Below, one piece after another: positions 23,687-32,122 of a stretch of DNA of 64,000 nucleotides (its first letter is position 1; each line of letters starts with the position of its first letter). This stretch comes from Acidobacteriota bacterium. GTDB taxonomy: Bacteria; Acidobacteriota; Holophagae; Holophagales; Holophagaceae. The notes under the pieces were generated by a model. That model was not told where the DNA came from and searched no databases. It saw nothing but the letters and a program-made list of their open reading frames with translations. A program made the position numbers and the translations under genes. The stretch spans positions 124,001 to 188,000 of the forward strand of contig JACQZU010000020.1 of assembly GCA_016213735.1 (NCBI GenBank), written 5' to 3'.

Positions 23687-24901
23687 ATGTCCGACTTCTT
23701 CCAGACCGGTCTCGTCGCCACCCTCCATCGTTTGGTCCCCCAGGGCTCGGAACGCCTGGAGAAGGAATTGGGGGAATACTCCACCCTGCGGCCCATCGCC
23801 CTTGTCCTCCCCGCGCTATACAGCGAATTCGAGGGGCCGGCCCTCAAGCACATCCTCGAAGAACTCCGCCATGTCCGATACCTCAAGCAGGTGATCTTCA
23901 CCATCAGCGGGGCGGATGAAGTTCAGTACGCCAGGGCCCGGGACATGGCGTCGATGCTGCCGCAGGATGTCTCCTTCCTATGGAACAGCGGCCCCCGGAT
24001 CCAGGGGCTGTACCAGAAGCTCAAGGACAACAACCTGCCGGTGGGAGAGGATGGCAAGGGTCGATCCTGCTGGATGGCCTACGGTTACGTGCTGGCCACC
24101 CGGAAGGCCGACGTCATAGCCCTGCACGACTGCGACATCCTGACTTTCGACCGCGAATTCCTGGCACGGCTCTGCTACCCGGTGGCCAACCCCAACCTGA
24201 TCTTCGAGTTCAGCAAGGGTTACTACGCCCGGGTCACCGACCGGATGCATGGACGAGCCACCCGGCTCCTCGTGACTCCCTTGATTCGGTCCCTGGAGCG
24301 GATTATGGGATACCTCCCCTTCCTGGTCTTCCTCGACAGTTTTCGGTACCCCCTCGCCGGGGAATTCTGCATGGACGCAGACCTTGCGCGTGTGAATCGG
24401 ATTCCCGGCGACTGGGGTTTGGAAATGGGAGTGCTGGCCGAGATCTACCGGAACTGCTCCGTGAAGCGGGTCTGCCAGACCGAGTTGTGCGATACCTACG
24501 ACCACAAGCACCAGGACCTGTCGCAAGGCGATCCAGCGAAGGGCCTGATGAAGATGGCCGTGGACATCTGCAAGACCTTGTTCAGGACCCTCGCCGCCGA
24601 AGGAGCCATTCTGGATGCGGGGGTGTTCCGGACCCTGCAATCGAGGTACATCCGGGCGGCCGAGGACACCATCACCCGCTACCACGCCGATGCCCTCATC
24701 GATGGCCTCGGGTTCGACCGCCACATGGAGGAGGTGGCCGTGGAAACCTTCGCCAAGGCGCTCCGCCTGGCCGGGGATGCCTTCCTGGAGGACCCCCTGG
24801 GCCAGCCGCTCATCCCGAACTGGAACCGCGTCACGGCAGCGCTGCCCAACTTCCTGGAAGAGCTCAGGGTCCAGGTCGACCAGGACAATGGGAGGCCCTG
24901 A
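23687..24901 (+). CDS. gpgS: Glucosyl-3-phosphoglycerate synthase-like glycosyltransferase (GT81 type)
   Basis: A GT-A fold enzyme of 404 aa. ALVLPALYSEFEG opens the nucleotide-sugar domain and the DxD-like IALHDCDILTFD gives the metal site. FSKGYYARVTDRMHGRATRL, YPLAGEF and IPGDWGLEMGVL match the longer GpgS-type synthases. These transfer glucose from NDP-glucose to 3-phosphoglycerate. The next gene is an MPGP-type phosphatase, the expected partner. A mannosyl donor cannot be excluded. GGAGG precedes the ATG. Confidence 0.8.
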   Translation: MSDFFQTGLVATLHRLVPQGSERLEKELGEYSTLRPIALVLPALYSEFEGPALKHILEELRHVRYLKQVIFTISGADEVQYARARDMASMLPQDVSFLWNSGPRIQGLYQKLKDNNLPVGEDGKGRSCWMAYGYVLATRKADVIALHDCDILTFDREFLARLCYPVANPNLIFEFSKGYYARVTDRMHGRATRLLVTPLIRSLERIMGYLPFLVFLDSFRYPLAGEFCMDADLARVNRIPGDWGLEMGVLAEIYRNCSVKRVCQTELCDTYDHKHQDLSQGDPAKGLMKMAVDICKTLFRTLAAEGAILDAGVFRTLQSRYIRAAEDTITRYHADALIDGLGFDRHMEEVAVETFAKALRLAGDAFLEDPLGQPLIPNWNRVTAALPNFLEELRVQVDQDNGRP

Positions 24902-24904
24902 ACC

Positions 24905-25735
24905 ATGCCGCGTCCCTTTGACCTCCTTTTCACCGACCTCGACGGGACCCTTCTGGAAGAGCGGACCTATTCCTTCGAGGCCGCCCGGCCGGCCCTCAGG
25001 CACCTCCAGACCCTGAGGATTCCCATCATCTTTTGCACCAGCAAGACGATTTCAGAGACCGTGGCGATCCAGGAACGGCTTGGGCTGGAGGATCCGTTCA
25101 TTGTCGAAAACGGCGGGGCCGTCTATTTCCGCCCGGGCCAGTTGACCGAGGCCCCGCTTCCGATCCAGCGATCCGGTGCGTGGCACCGCCTCAGCTTGGG
25201 TTATTCGTATTCCAGGCTGGTTTCCAACCTGCTGAAGATCCAGGCCCAGCTCGGGTGCCGCTTGCTCGGCTTTTCGGACATGAATGCCACCGAGATTTCC
25301 CAGGCGTGCGGGCTTTCCGTGGAGGAGGCCCTTCGGGCCAAGGACCGTCAGTACGACGAACCCTTCATCGTGGAGAACGAGACCCCGGAATTGATGGACG
25401 CGCTTGAACGGGTTGCCTCCGACCATGGCCTGAGGGTCACGCGGGGGGGCCGCTTCCATCACTTGACCGGGCCCAACGACAAGGGCCAGGCCGTCGGATT
25501 GGTCCTTGGCGCCTATGCCCGTTCTCTTCACGGAACCCGTTGTGTCGCCCTCGGAGACAGCCCGAACGACCTCTCCATGCTGTTGGCCGCGGACCTGCCC
25601 GTGGTTGTTCAGCGTCCCGACGGCTCCTGGGACCCCCGGCTCCTGGACCGCCTGCCCGAGGCCATCAAGGCGGAAGGGATCGGTCCGGTGGGATGGAACC
25701 AGGCCGTGTTGACCCTCCTCGGGGAAGGGGGGTGA
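24905..25735 (+). CDS. Mannosyl/glucosyl-3-phosphoglycerate phosphatase (HAD-IIB, MPGP family)
   Basis: HAD motif I FTDLDGTLLEE, motif II in FCTSKTISETVAIQ, the MPGP signature DPFIVENGGAVYF, Lys in NDKGQAVGLV and motif IV VALGDSPNDLSMLL. It should dephosphorylate the product of the preceding synthase to glucosylglycerate or mannosylglycerate. It starts 4 nt after the synthase stop, so the pair is coupled. Confidence 0.88.
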   Translation: MPRPFDLLFTDLDGTLLEERTYSFEAARPALRHLQTLRIPIIFCTSKTISETVAIQERLGLEDPFIVENGGAVYFRPGQLTEAPLPIQRSGAWHRLSLGYSYSRLVSNLLKIQAQLGCRLLGFSDMNATEISQACGLSVEEALRAKDRQYDEPFIVENETPELMDALERVASDHGLRVTRGGRFHHLTGPNDKGQAVGLVLGAYARSLHGTRCVALGDSPNDLSMLLAADLPVVVQRPDGSWDPRLLDRLPEAIKAEGIGPVGWNQAVLTLLGEGG

Positions 25736-25739
25736 GCGG

Positions 25740-27020
25740 ATGAGGAGCCACATCACCCTCGATCCAATCCTCAAGCAGCAGCTACGGGTGATCGGGAAGG
25801 CGGACCTGGTCCTGGGCATCCCCAGCTTCAACAATGTCACCACCATCGCCCACGTGGTCCGAGCCGCCCAGGCCGGGTTGACCAAGTACTTCCCTGGATC
25901 GAGGGCCGTCCTGGTGAATTCGGACGGGGGTTCCACGGACGGGACCCAGGAGGCGGTGCGGGAGGCCTCCGTTGGGGATTCCCGGTCCATCCTCGCCTCC
26001 CATCCCCTCTTTCCCGTGCATCGAATCGTGACCCCCTACCACGGCATTCCGGGGAAGGGCAGCGCCCTCCGGACGATTTTCCAGGCCGCCCAGGAACTGG
26101 AGGCAACCGCCTGCGCCGTGGTGGATGCGGACCTTCGGAGCATCACCCCGGCCTGGATGGATTTCCTGCTCGGCCCCGTGGTCCATGAACAGTTCGATTT
26201 CGTGGCCCCCCTCTACCTCCGCCACAAGTACGACGGGACGATCACCAACAGCATCGTCTACCCCATGACCCGTTCGCTCTACGGACTCCGGGTCCGGCAG
26301 CCCATCGGGGGAGACTTCGGCCTTTCCCGGAAGCTGGTCTCCCATTACCTGGAGCAGGATGTGTGGGACACGGATGTCGCCCGGTTCGGCATCGACATCT
26401 GGATGAGCACCACGGCCATCGCGGACGGGTTCAAGGTCTGCCAGGCCTTCATGGGTGCCAAGATCCACGACGCCAAGGATCCTGGGCTCCAGCTCGCCCA
26501 GATGCTGCAGCAAGTGATGAGCGCCTTTTTCGATCTCACCCTGGCACGCGAGGAGACCTGGAAAACCATTCGCGGGTCGGTCCCCGTTCCCCTTTTCGGA
26601 ATGGAACATGCCGTTGGCCTGGAACCCGTCAAGGTGGACCAGGCCAGGATGACCCGCTCCTTCCAAAGCGGCCTCCGGGACCTGGGTGCCATCTGGAGCC
26701 TATTTCTCCGGCCCGAGGTCATGAGGGGATTGCAGACGATGGGTTCGGAACCGGCTTCGGGATTCCACATTCCCATGGATCTCTGGGTGCGCACCCTTCA
26801 CGACTTCGCACTGGCCTATCGGGAAAAAACCATCGGGCGGGAGCACCTGCTCCAGTCCCTTACCCCCATCTACCTGGGCCAAGTGGCGTCCTTCATGGTC
26901 CAGGCCCGGGAGGCTGACGCCACCGAGGCCGAAGCTCTTCTCGAGGACCTCTGTCTGGCCTTCGAACGTCTGAAACCCGAATTCGTAGACCTCTGGGAGA
27001 GGCCTGGGAGGCGCCCATGA
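25740..27020 (+). CDS. Second GT-A glycosyltransferase of the solute cluster
   Basis: A 426-aa protein with the nucleotide-binding start LGIPSFNNVTTIAHVVRAAQ, STDGTQEA, GKGSALRTIF, a DxD-like VVDADLRSITPAW and the acceptor-loop region VRQPIGGDFGLSRKL. The C terminus is alpha-helical. The layout recalls mannosylglycerate synthases (GT78) and related family 2 enzymes. Its position directly after the GpgS/phosphatase pair suggests that it adds a second sugar to glucosylglycerate or makes a related solute. The exact reaction is unknown. Confidence 0.7.
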   Translation: MRSHITLDPILKQQLRVIGKADLVLGIPSFNNVTTIAHVVRAAQAGLTKYFPGSRAVLVNSDGGSTDGTQEAVREASVGDSRSILASHPLFPVHRIVTPYHGIPGKGSALRTIFQAAQELEATACAVVDADLRSITPAWMDFLLGPVVHEQFDFVAPLYLRHKYDGTITNSIVYPMTRSLYGLRVRQPIGGDFGLSRKLVSHYLEQDVWDTDVARFGIDIWMSTTAIADGFKVCQAFMGAKIHDAKDPGLQLAQMLQQVMSAFFDLTLAREETWKTIRGSVPVPLFGMEHAVGLEPVKVDQARMTRSFQSGLRDLGAIWSLFLRPEVMRGLQTMGSEPASGFHIPMDLWVRTLHDFALAYREKTIGREHLLQSLTPIYLGQVASFMVQAREADATEAEALLEDLCLAFERLKPEFVDLWERPGRRP

Positions 27021-27718
27021 TCAACGCCATGCTCGCAATTCTCGAGAAGGTCTGGCACACCTTCCTCGGCAAGGTGATCTTTTTCACCCCCAGACTCATG
27101 GCCGCCCTGGTGGTGATTGCCGTCGGTATCGCCCTGGGCCTGGTGATCCGGAAGGTCTCCCAACGGATCCTCCATTCGGGCAGATTCGACACCTGGGTTG
27201 AACGCATGGGTGTGGGATTGCTCCTTCGCCGCGCGGGGCTCTCCCTCTCGCCGGGTGCCTGCCTGTCGGCGACCCTCTTCTGGGTGATTCTCGCCTGCGC
27301 GGCCATGCTGTCCCTCACGGCGTTCGAACTTCCGATCCTGGACCGCATGGCCACCGAGTTCTTCCTGTTCCTGCCTCGGCTCGCGGTGGCCATTCTCATC
27401 ATGGGCTTCGGCTTCCTGCTTGCCGGCTTCCTGGCCAGGGCGGCTCTCCTCGCCGCGGTGAACGCGGAACTTCCAGCTCCGCGTGTGACGAGCACGGTGG
27501 TCCGCTTCCTGGTGATCGTCCTGAGCTCGGCCATGGCCCTGGAACAGGTGGGCGTCGCCACCGCCATCGTGAGCACGGCCTTCGCCATCACGTTCGGCGG
27601 CCTCATGCTCGGGCTGGCCCTGGCCTTCGGTCTTGGCGGGCGCCGGGCCGCACAGGCCCTGCTCGACCGGGGACTGGAAACCAAGGATGAATCGTCTCGA
27701 GCCGTGAAGCATTTCTGA
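27017..27718 (+). CDS. Membrane protein with mechanosensitive-channel-like conserved TM helices
   Basis: Five predicted TM segments, including PRLMAALVVIAVGIALGLVI and a C-terminal glycine-rich FGGLMLGLALAFGLGGRRAA, which resembles the conserved TM repeats found near MscS-like channels. It lacks the MscS beta domain. The ATG overlaps the preceding glycosyltransferase stop (ATGA). It is likely a small channel or channel-associated protein that joins solute synthesis to solute release. Confidence 0.65.
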   Translation: MINAMLAILEKVWHTFLGKVIFFTPRLMAALVVIAVGIALGLVIRKVSQRILHSGRFDTWVERMGVGLLLRRAGLSLSPGACLSATLFWVILACAAMLSLTAFELPILDRMATEFFLFLPRLAVAILIMGFGFLLAGFLARAALLAAVNAELPAPRVTSTVVRFLVIVLSSAMALEQVGVATAIVSTAFAITFGGLMLGLALAFGLGGRRAAQALLDRGLETKDESSRAVKHF

Positions 27719-27761
27719 TGACCCGCTTCTCGAATTCCACCCTCTGCACCAGGGAGCCGTT

Positions 27762-29033
27762 GTGACTGTTGGCCTGCTCATCTCAGATCCCTTCGCCTCG
27801 AGCCTTCTGCTGCTCGCGCTGCTTTGGCTGTCCGCCAAAGTTGGGGGGGAAATTGCCTATTGGCTCCGCCTTCCAACCGTCGCGGGGGAATTGCTGATGG
27901 GGGTCGCCCTGGCCGCCTTGCACCAGAAGTACCCGATCTGGCCGGACGTTGCGGCTTCCCCGGAGGCCAGTGTGCTGGCCTACCTGGGCATGGTGGTCCT
28001 GATGTTCGCGGTCGGGCTCGAATCGACGGTGCCCCAGATGGTGAAAGTCGGATTCGCCTCCCTCCGTGTCGCCCTCGTGGGGGTGGTCGCGCCCATGGCC
28101 CTCTGCCTGCTCGGCACCCGCCTGTTGATGCCGGGGCTCGGGGCGTGGTCCAAAGACCTCTTCATCGCCGCCTGTCTGAGCGCCACCTCCATCGGCATCA
28201 GCGTCCAGGTCCTGCGTGAGAGAGGGGCCGAGAATTCTCCCGAAGGCAGGGTCATCGTGGGGGCCGCGGTGCTCGACGACATCCTCGGCCTATTGGTCCT
28301 GGTGGCCGTCAGCGGAATGGTTTTGGCTTCCGCTGACGGGACCTCCATCCCCTGGATGATCCTGGGCACCAAGATGTTCGTAGCCATCGGGTTCCTGGCC
28401 CTGGCCTTCAGCCTTGGCGGGGCGATGACGCCGGTCCTTTTCAAGATCGCCAGCCGACTCCGCGGCGAGGAACTCCTCCTGCCCCTGGGGCTTGCCTTCG
28501 CCTTCCTTCTCGCCTACCTGGGGAATCTGGCCGGCCTGGCACCCATTGTCGGCGCCTACGCCGCGGGGCTCATCCTGGAACCCGCCCATATTCGTCTGCT
28601 GGAGGAACGCGAAGCCCACGGCCTGCAGGACCTTCTCCGTCCCCTGGTGGTCGTTCTCGCGCCACTCTTCTTCATTCAGATGGGGTCACGGGTGGATCCC
28701 GTCGCCCTGGTCTCGGCAACGGCCATCCAATTGGCCCTCCTGCTTACCATCCTCGGGGTCATGGGCAAATTCATTGCGGGGTATGCCTCGGGCAGGGGAA
28801 TCCGCTCTTCAGTCGTGGGATGGGGCATGGTTCCGCGGGGCGAAGTCGGCCTCATCTTCGTCGCAGTGGGGGCCACCTTGGGCGTGGATGGAGGTCCCCT
28901 GCTGAGCCCGGAAATCAAGGCGGGCGTGGTTGGAGCCTTGCTCCTGACCACCGTCGCCGGACCCATCGGATTGTCATTTGTCCTCCCCGGAAGCCTGCGG
29001 GAAAAGGCTGTCGATCGGACGCCCGGATCCTGA
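27762..29033 (+). CDS. CPA2-family cation/proton antiporter (Kef/NapA type)
   Basis: A 423-aa protein with 11-13 TM helices. It has LPTVAGELLMGVALA, a GLE motif (FAVGLESTVPQM), the paired Asp region AAVLDDILGLLVLV and MVPRGEVGLIFVAVG. No TrkA-N domain is present. It would exchange Na+ or K+ for H+ during ionic stress. GTG start with a weak AGGGA about 6 nt upstream. Confidence 0.88.
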   Translation: MTVGLLISDPFASSLLLLALLWLSAKVGGEIAYWLRLPTVAGELLMGVALAALHQKYPIWPDVAASPEASVLAYLGMVVLMFAVGLESTVPQMVKVGFASLRVALVGVVAPMALCLLGTRLLMPGLGAWSKDLFIAACLSATSIGISVQVLRERGAENSPEGRVIVGAAVLDDILGLLVLVAVSGMVLASADGTSIPWMILGTKMFVAIGFLALAFSLGGAMTPVLFKIASRLRGEELLLPLGLAFAFLLAYLGNLAGLAPIVGAYAAGLILEPAHIRLLEEREAHGLQDLLRPLVVVLAPLFFIQMGSRVDPVALVSATAIQLALLLTILGVMGKFIAGYASGRGIRSSVVGWGMVPRGEVGLIFVAVGATLGVDGGPLLSPEIKAGVVGALLLTTVAGPIGLSFVLPGSLREKAVDRTPGS

Positions 29034-29068
29034 CCCGGTGTTGAAGGCCCTTTGAAAGGAGGTCCCCC

Positions 29069-30304
29069 ATGAAGTTTCCACGCGTCCTTGCCATGGTCTT
29101 GGCAGGAGGTGAGGGAAAGCGCCTCCACCCCCTTACCGCGGAACGGTCCAAACCGGCGGTTCCCTTTGCGGGACGCTACCGCGTCGTGGACTTCGTGCTG
29201 AGCAATCTGGTCAATTCAGGGATCCAGGCCATCTACCTGCTTGTGCAATACAAATCCCAGTCCCTGATCGAGCACGTGGACCGCGCCTGGGTGTTCTCCC
29301 CCATCCTCCCCGACCAGTTCGTCACGGTGGTCCCAGCCCAGATGCGGGAGGGCCCGGAGTGGTATCAGGGGACCGCCGATGCGGTGTATCAGAACCTGAA
29401 TCTGATCGAGCGGCATGCACCCGAGCTGGTGGCGGTGTTCGGGGCGGACCATATCTACCGGATGGACATCCGGCAGATGGTCGATTTCCACAAGCAGAGC
29501 GGGGCTCACGCCACGGTGGCTGCCATTCCCTTTCCGGTCGCCCAGGCCTCTCATTTCGGTGTCATTGAAACGGAGGGGGCAGGACGGATCACCGGCTTTC
29601 AGGAAAAACCGACGGATCCCCGCCCCATGCCGGGCAATCCGAAGCAGGCGCTCTGCTCCATGGGGAACTACCTGTTCGACCGGGACGTCCTGGTGAACGC
29701 CCTCAAGGAGGCTCGGGAGCGGGGCGATTCCGATTTTGGCCACCACGTCCTCCCCAACCTCCTCCACAGCCATCGCCTCTTTGCCTACAACTTCCGGGAG
29801 AACCTGGTCCCCGGAGTCCGGGAATACGAAGAAGCCAGTTACTTCCGGGACATTGGTTCCCTTGATGCCTATTTCGCAGCCAATCAGGATCTTCTCGGCA
29901 ATGAGCCGCGCTTCAACTTGTTCAATCCGCGCTGGCCCATCTATTCCAGTGCCTACCAGGGGCCCGGGCTCCGCGTTCTTCAGGGGGATCTCGGGCAATC
30001 CCTCATCGGAGCAGGAACCCTGGTCAAAGGCGGGAGAATCCGAAAATCGGTGATCCGTCAGGAAGCAGTTATCGGAGATGGAGCCGAGTTGGATGAATGC
30101 GTCATCATGGACCACTGCGTCATTCGAGAAGGCACCCGGCTCCGGCGGGTCATCGTCGACCAGTCCAACGTCCTGGACCCTGGTACCACCATCGGCTTCG
30201 ATCCCGAAGCGGACCGGCGGGATTACCACGTGACCGAGGGTGGCATCACCGTGGTGCCCCAGGGCCGAAACGGAAGGCCCAGCGAGAGCTATTTCCAGCC
30301 CTGA
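29069..30304 (+). CDS. glgC: Glucose-1-phosphate adenylyltransferase GlgC
   Basis: The nucleotidyltransferase domain has LAGGEGKRLHPLTAERSKPA and WYQGTADAVYQNL, then the glucose-1-P site HFGVIETEGAGRITGFQEKP. A C-terminal left-handed beta-helix (IRKSVIRQEAVIGDGAELDE) follows. It forms ADP-glucose from ATP and Glc-1-P. With no glycogen synthase nearby it may supply NDP-glucose for OtsA or GpgS (inference). AAAGGAGGT lies ahead of the ATG. Confidence 0.93.
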   Translation: MKFPRVLAMVLAGGEGKRLHPLTAERSKPAVPFAGRYRVVDFVLSNLVNSGIQAIYLLVQYKSQSLIEHVDRAWVFSPILPDQFVTVVPAQMREGPEWYQGTADAVYQNLNLIERHAPELVAVFGADHIYRMDIRQMVDFHKQSGAHATVAAIPFPVAQASHFGVIETEGAGRITGFQEKPTDPRPMPGNPKQALCSMGNYLFDRDVLVNALKEARERGDSDFGHHVLPNLLHSHRLFAYNFRENLVPGVREYEEASYFRDIGSLDAYFAANQDLLGNEPRFNLFNPRWPIYSSAYQGPGLRVLQGDLGQSLIGAGTLVKGGRIRKSVIRQEAVIGDGAELDECVIMDHCVIREGTRLRRVIVDQSNVLDPGTTIGFDPEADRRDYHVTEGGITVVPQGRNGRPSESYFQP

Positions 30305-30362
30305 CCTGAAACACAGTTTCCCTGGAACGACGCCACCCGCCCCTTGCCACACCGGAAACCCG

Positions 30363-30911
30363 ATGACCCAAACCCGCCTCCGAACCCAATTCCTGTCGAT
30401 CGCGGTCAGCGTGGCGCTCTGGGGTGGTCTGGCTTGGCTGGACCTTTCCACCGGAACGAGAATCCGCCTTGGGCCGGTCTACGCGCTACCGGTCATGCTC
30501 ACCTCCTGGAACCTCGGACGGACCTGGGGGATCGCCGCTGCACTTTTTTCCGCCCTGCTTTGGCACGGCATCCAGGTCTTCGTCCTGCATGAATCGGGAA
30601 TCCCCTTCTACCGCCACTGGGACATGGCCAACGGTCTCCTTTCCTTCCTGGCCATCTCCTACGCAGTGATTTGGGCCAAGCAGATCCTGCTTCGGGTGGA
30701 AGAGGCAAATGTCCATCTCCAGGAGGCCCTGGAACAGGTCCGTACCCTGGAGGGAATGCTCCCCATTTGCGCCTGGTGCCACAAGGTCCGGGATGACCAA
30801 GGACTGTGGGAACAGGTGGAGTCCTATGTGTCGAAGCACTCCAAGGCCCAGTGGACCCACGGCATTTGTCCGTCCTGTGCCGAGAAGATCAAGCAAGAAG
30901 GCCCCACCTGA
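30363..30911 (+). CDS. Membrane protein with a C-terminal four-Cys sensor-associated motif
   Basis: Residues 1-110 hold about three or four TM helices (VALWGGLAWLDL, ALPVMLTSWNLGRTWGIAAA, LLSFLAISYAVIWAK), then a short coiled-coil (residues 115-135) and the stretch ICAWCHKVRDDQGLWEQV ending in HGICPSCAEK. This CxxC...CxxC block commonly ends PAS or GGDEF sensor proteins and is probably a zinc-type knuckle. No catalytic domain is present. It lies between GlgC and MscS and could be a membrane sensor. Confidence 0.7.
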   Translation: MTQTRLRTQFLSIAVSVALWGGLAWLDLSTGTRIRLGPVYALPVMLTSWNLGRTWGIAAALFSALLWHGIQVFVLHESGIPFYRHWDMANGLLSFLAISYAVIWAKQILLRVEEANVHLQEALEQVRTLEGMLPICAWCHKVRDDQGLWEQVESYVSKHSKAQWTHGICPSCAEKIKQEGPT

Positions 30912-30958
30912 CGGAGGGGAAACGCTGCTGTACCGCAATCACCGCCAAGAGGAACGGA

Positions 30959-32038
30959 ATGGAACTTCTGGCCCGGATCTACCTAGGGAACACGCTTCAT
31001 GAATGGCTCCTCGCCATGGGCACAGCGTTCGGGGTCCTGCTGCTTCTCAGGTTGACCCAGAGGGTCGGCTTCCGCCGGTTGTCGGTTCTTGCCAAGCGCA
31101 CCGAAACCGACCTGGACGACCTCCTGATCGACGTGCTTTACCGCACGCGCTGGTTCGCCCTGCTGGCCGTTTCCATCTATGCCGGCACCAGGTTGCTCAG
31201 GTCTTCACCGGGAGTCGAACGCTTCATTCATGCCATTTTGTTCCTGGCCCTGCTGCTCCAGGTCACGCTCTGGTCCAATGCGGCCATTTCCCTGGTCATC
31301 CAGCGCATGGTCCAGAAGCGGATGGAAGGCGATGCCGCCAAGGCGACGGCCCTCTCCGTGCTGGGTTTCGCGGCCAAGGTTGCGCTGTGGTCGGTTTTCC
31401 TCATGCTTGGCCTGGACAATCTCGGGATCAATGTAACCGGCCTTGTCGCAGGACTCGGCATCGGCGGACTGGCCGTGGCCTTTGCCCTCCAGACCATCCT
31501 CGGGGACCTGTTCGCCTCACTGTCGATCGTTCTGGACAGCCCCTTCGCCATCGGCGATTTCCTGGTCGTCGGCGAGGTGATGGGCACCGTTGAGCACATC
31601 GGCCTTAAAACCACTCGACTTCGCAGCCTTTCCGGAGAGCAGATCGTCTTCCCCAACGGGGAGCTCCTGAAGAGCCGAATCCGCAACTTCCAGCACCTGT
31701 CCGAGCGAAGGATCGCGTTCAACCTGGGGGTGACCTACCAGACAACCCAGAAGCAACTCCAATCCATCGGTCCCATGATCCGCGGCAGCGTGGACGCGCA
31801 ACCCGGAGTTCGCTTCGATCGGGCCCACCTGACGGCATTCGGTGATTCCGACCTGACCTTCGAGATCGTGTATTTCGTCCTGTCACCTGACTACAACACT
31901 TACAGGGACGCCCACCAGGCCATTCTCCTGGAGGTGGTCAGGCAGTTCGCATCTGCGGGAATTGACTTCGCCTACCCCACCCGCACGCTGCACCTCTCCC
32001 ATGACCCCGCCGGGGCGACCGTTCCGGGAAATCCCTAG
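30959..32038 (+). CDS. mscS: MscS-type small-conductance mechanosensitive channel
   Basis: A 359-aa protein with four TM segments. The pore-lining Gly/Ala-rich TM3 (GLGIGGLAVAFALQTILGD) runs into the beta domain (LDSPFAIGDFLVVGEVMGTV, LRSLSGEQIVFPNGEL) and the alpha-beta domain ending near YPTRTLHL. It releases solutes upon hypo-osmotic shock, a natural counterpart to the solute-synthesis genes. AAGAGGA precedes the ATG at 30959. Confidence 0.93.
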   Translation: MELLARIYLGNTLHEWLLAMGTAFGVLLLLRLTQRVGFRRLSVLAKRTETDLDDLLIDVLYRTRWFALLAVSIYAGTRLLRSSPGVERFIHAILFLALLLQVTLWSNAAISLVIQRMVQKRMEGDAAKATALSVLGFAAKVALWSVFLMLGLDNLGINVTGLVAGLGIGGLAVAFALQTILGDLFASLSIVLDSPFAIGDFLVVGEVMGTVEHIGLKTTRLRSLSGEQIVFPNGELLKSRIRNFQHLSERRIAFNLGVTYQTTQKQLQSIGPMIRGSVDAQPGVRFDRAHLTAFGDSDLTFEIVYFVLSPDYNTYRDAHQAILLEVVRQFASAGIDFAYPTRTLHLSHDPAGATVPGNP

Positions 32039-32122
32039 CAGCCTTGACCCCGGGTCCCCGGGACCTCGGCCTTGACTGTACCGACCTCCGTCCATCCCTG
32101 ATTCCACACCTGCAGGCACCCC

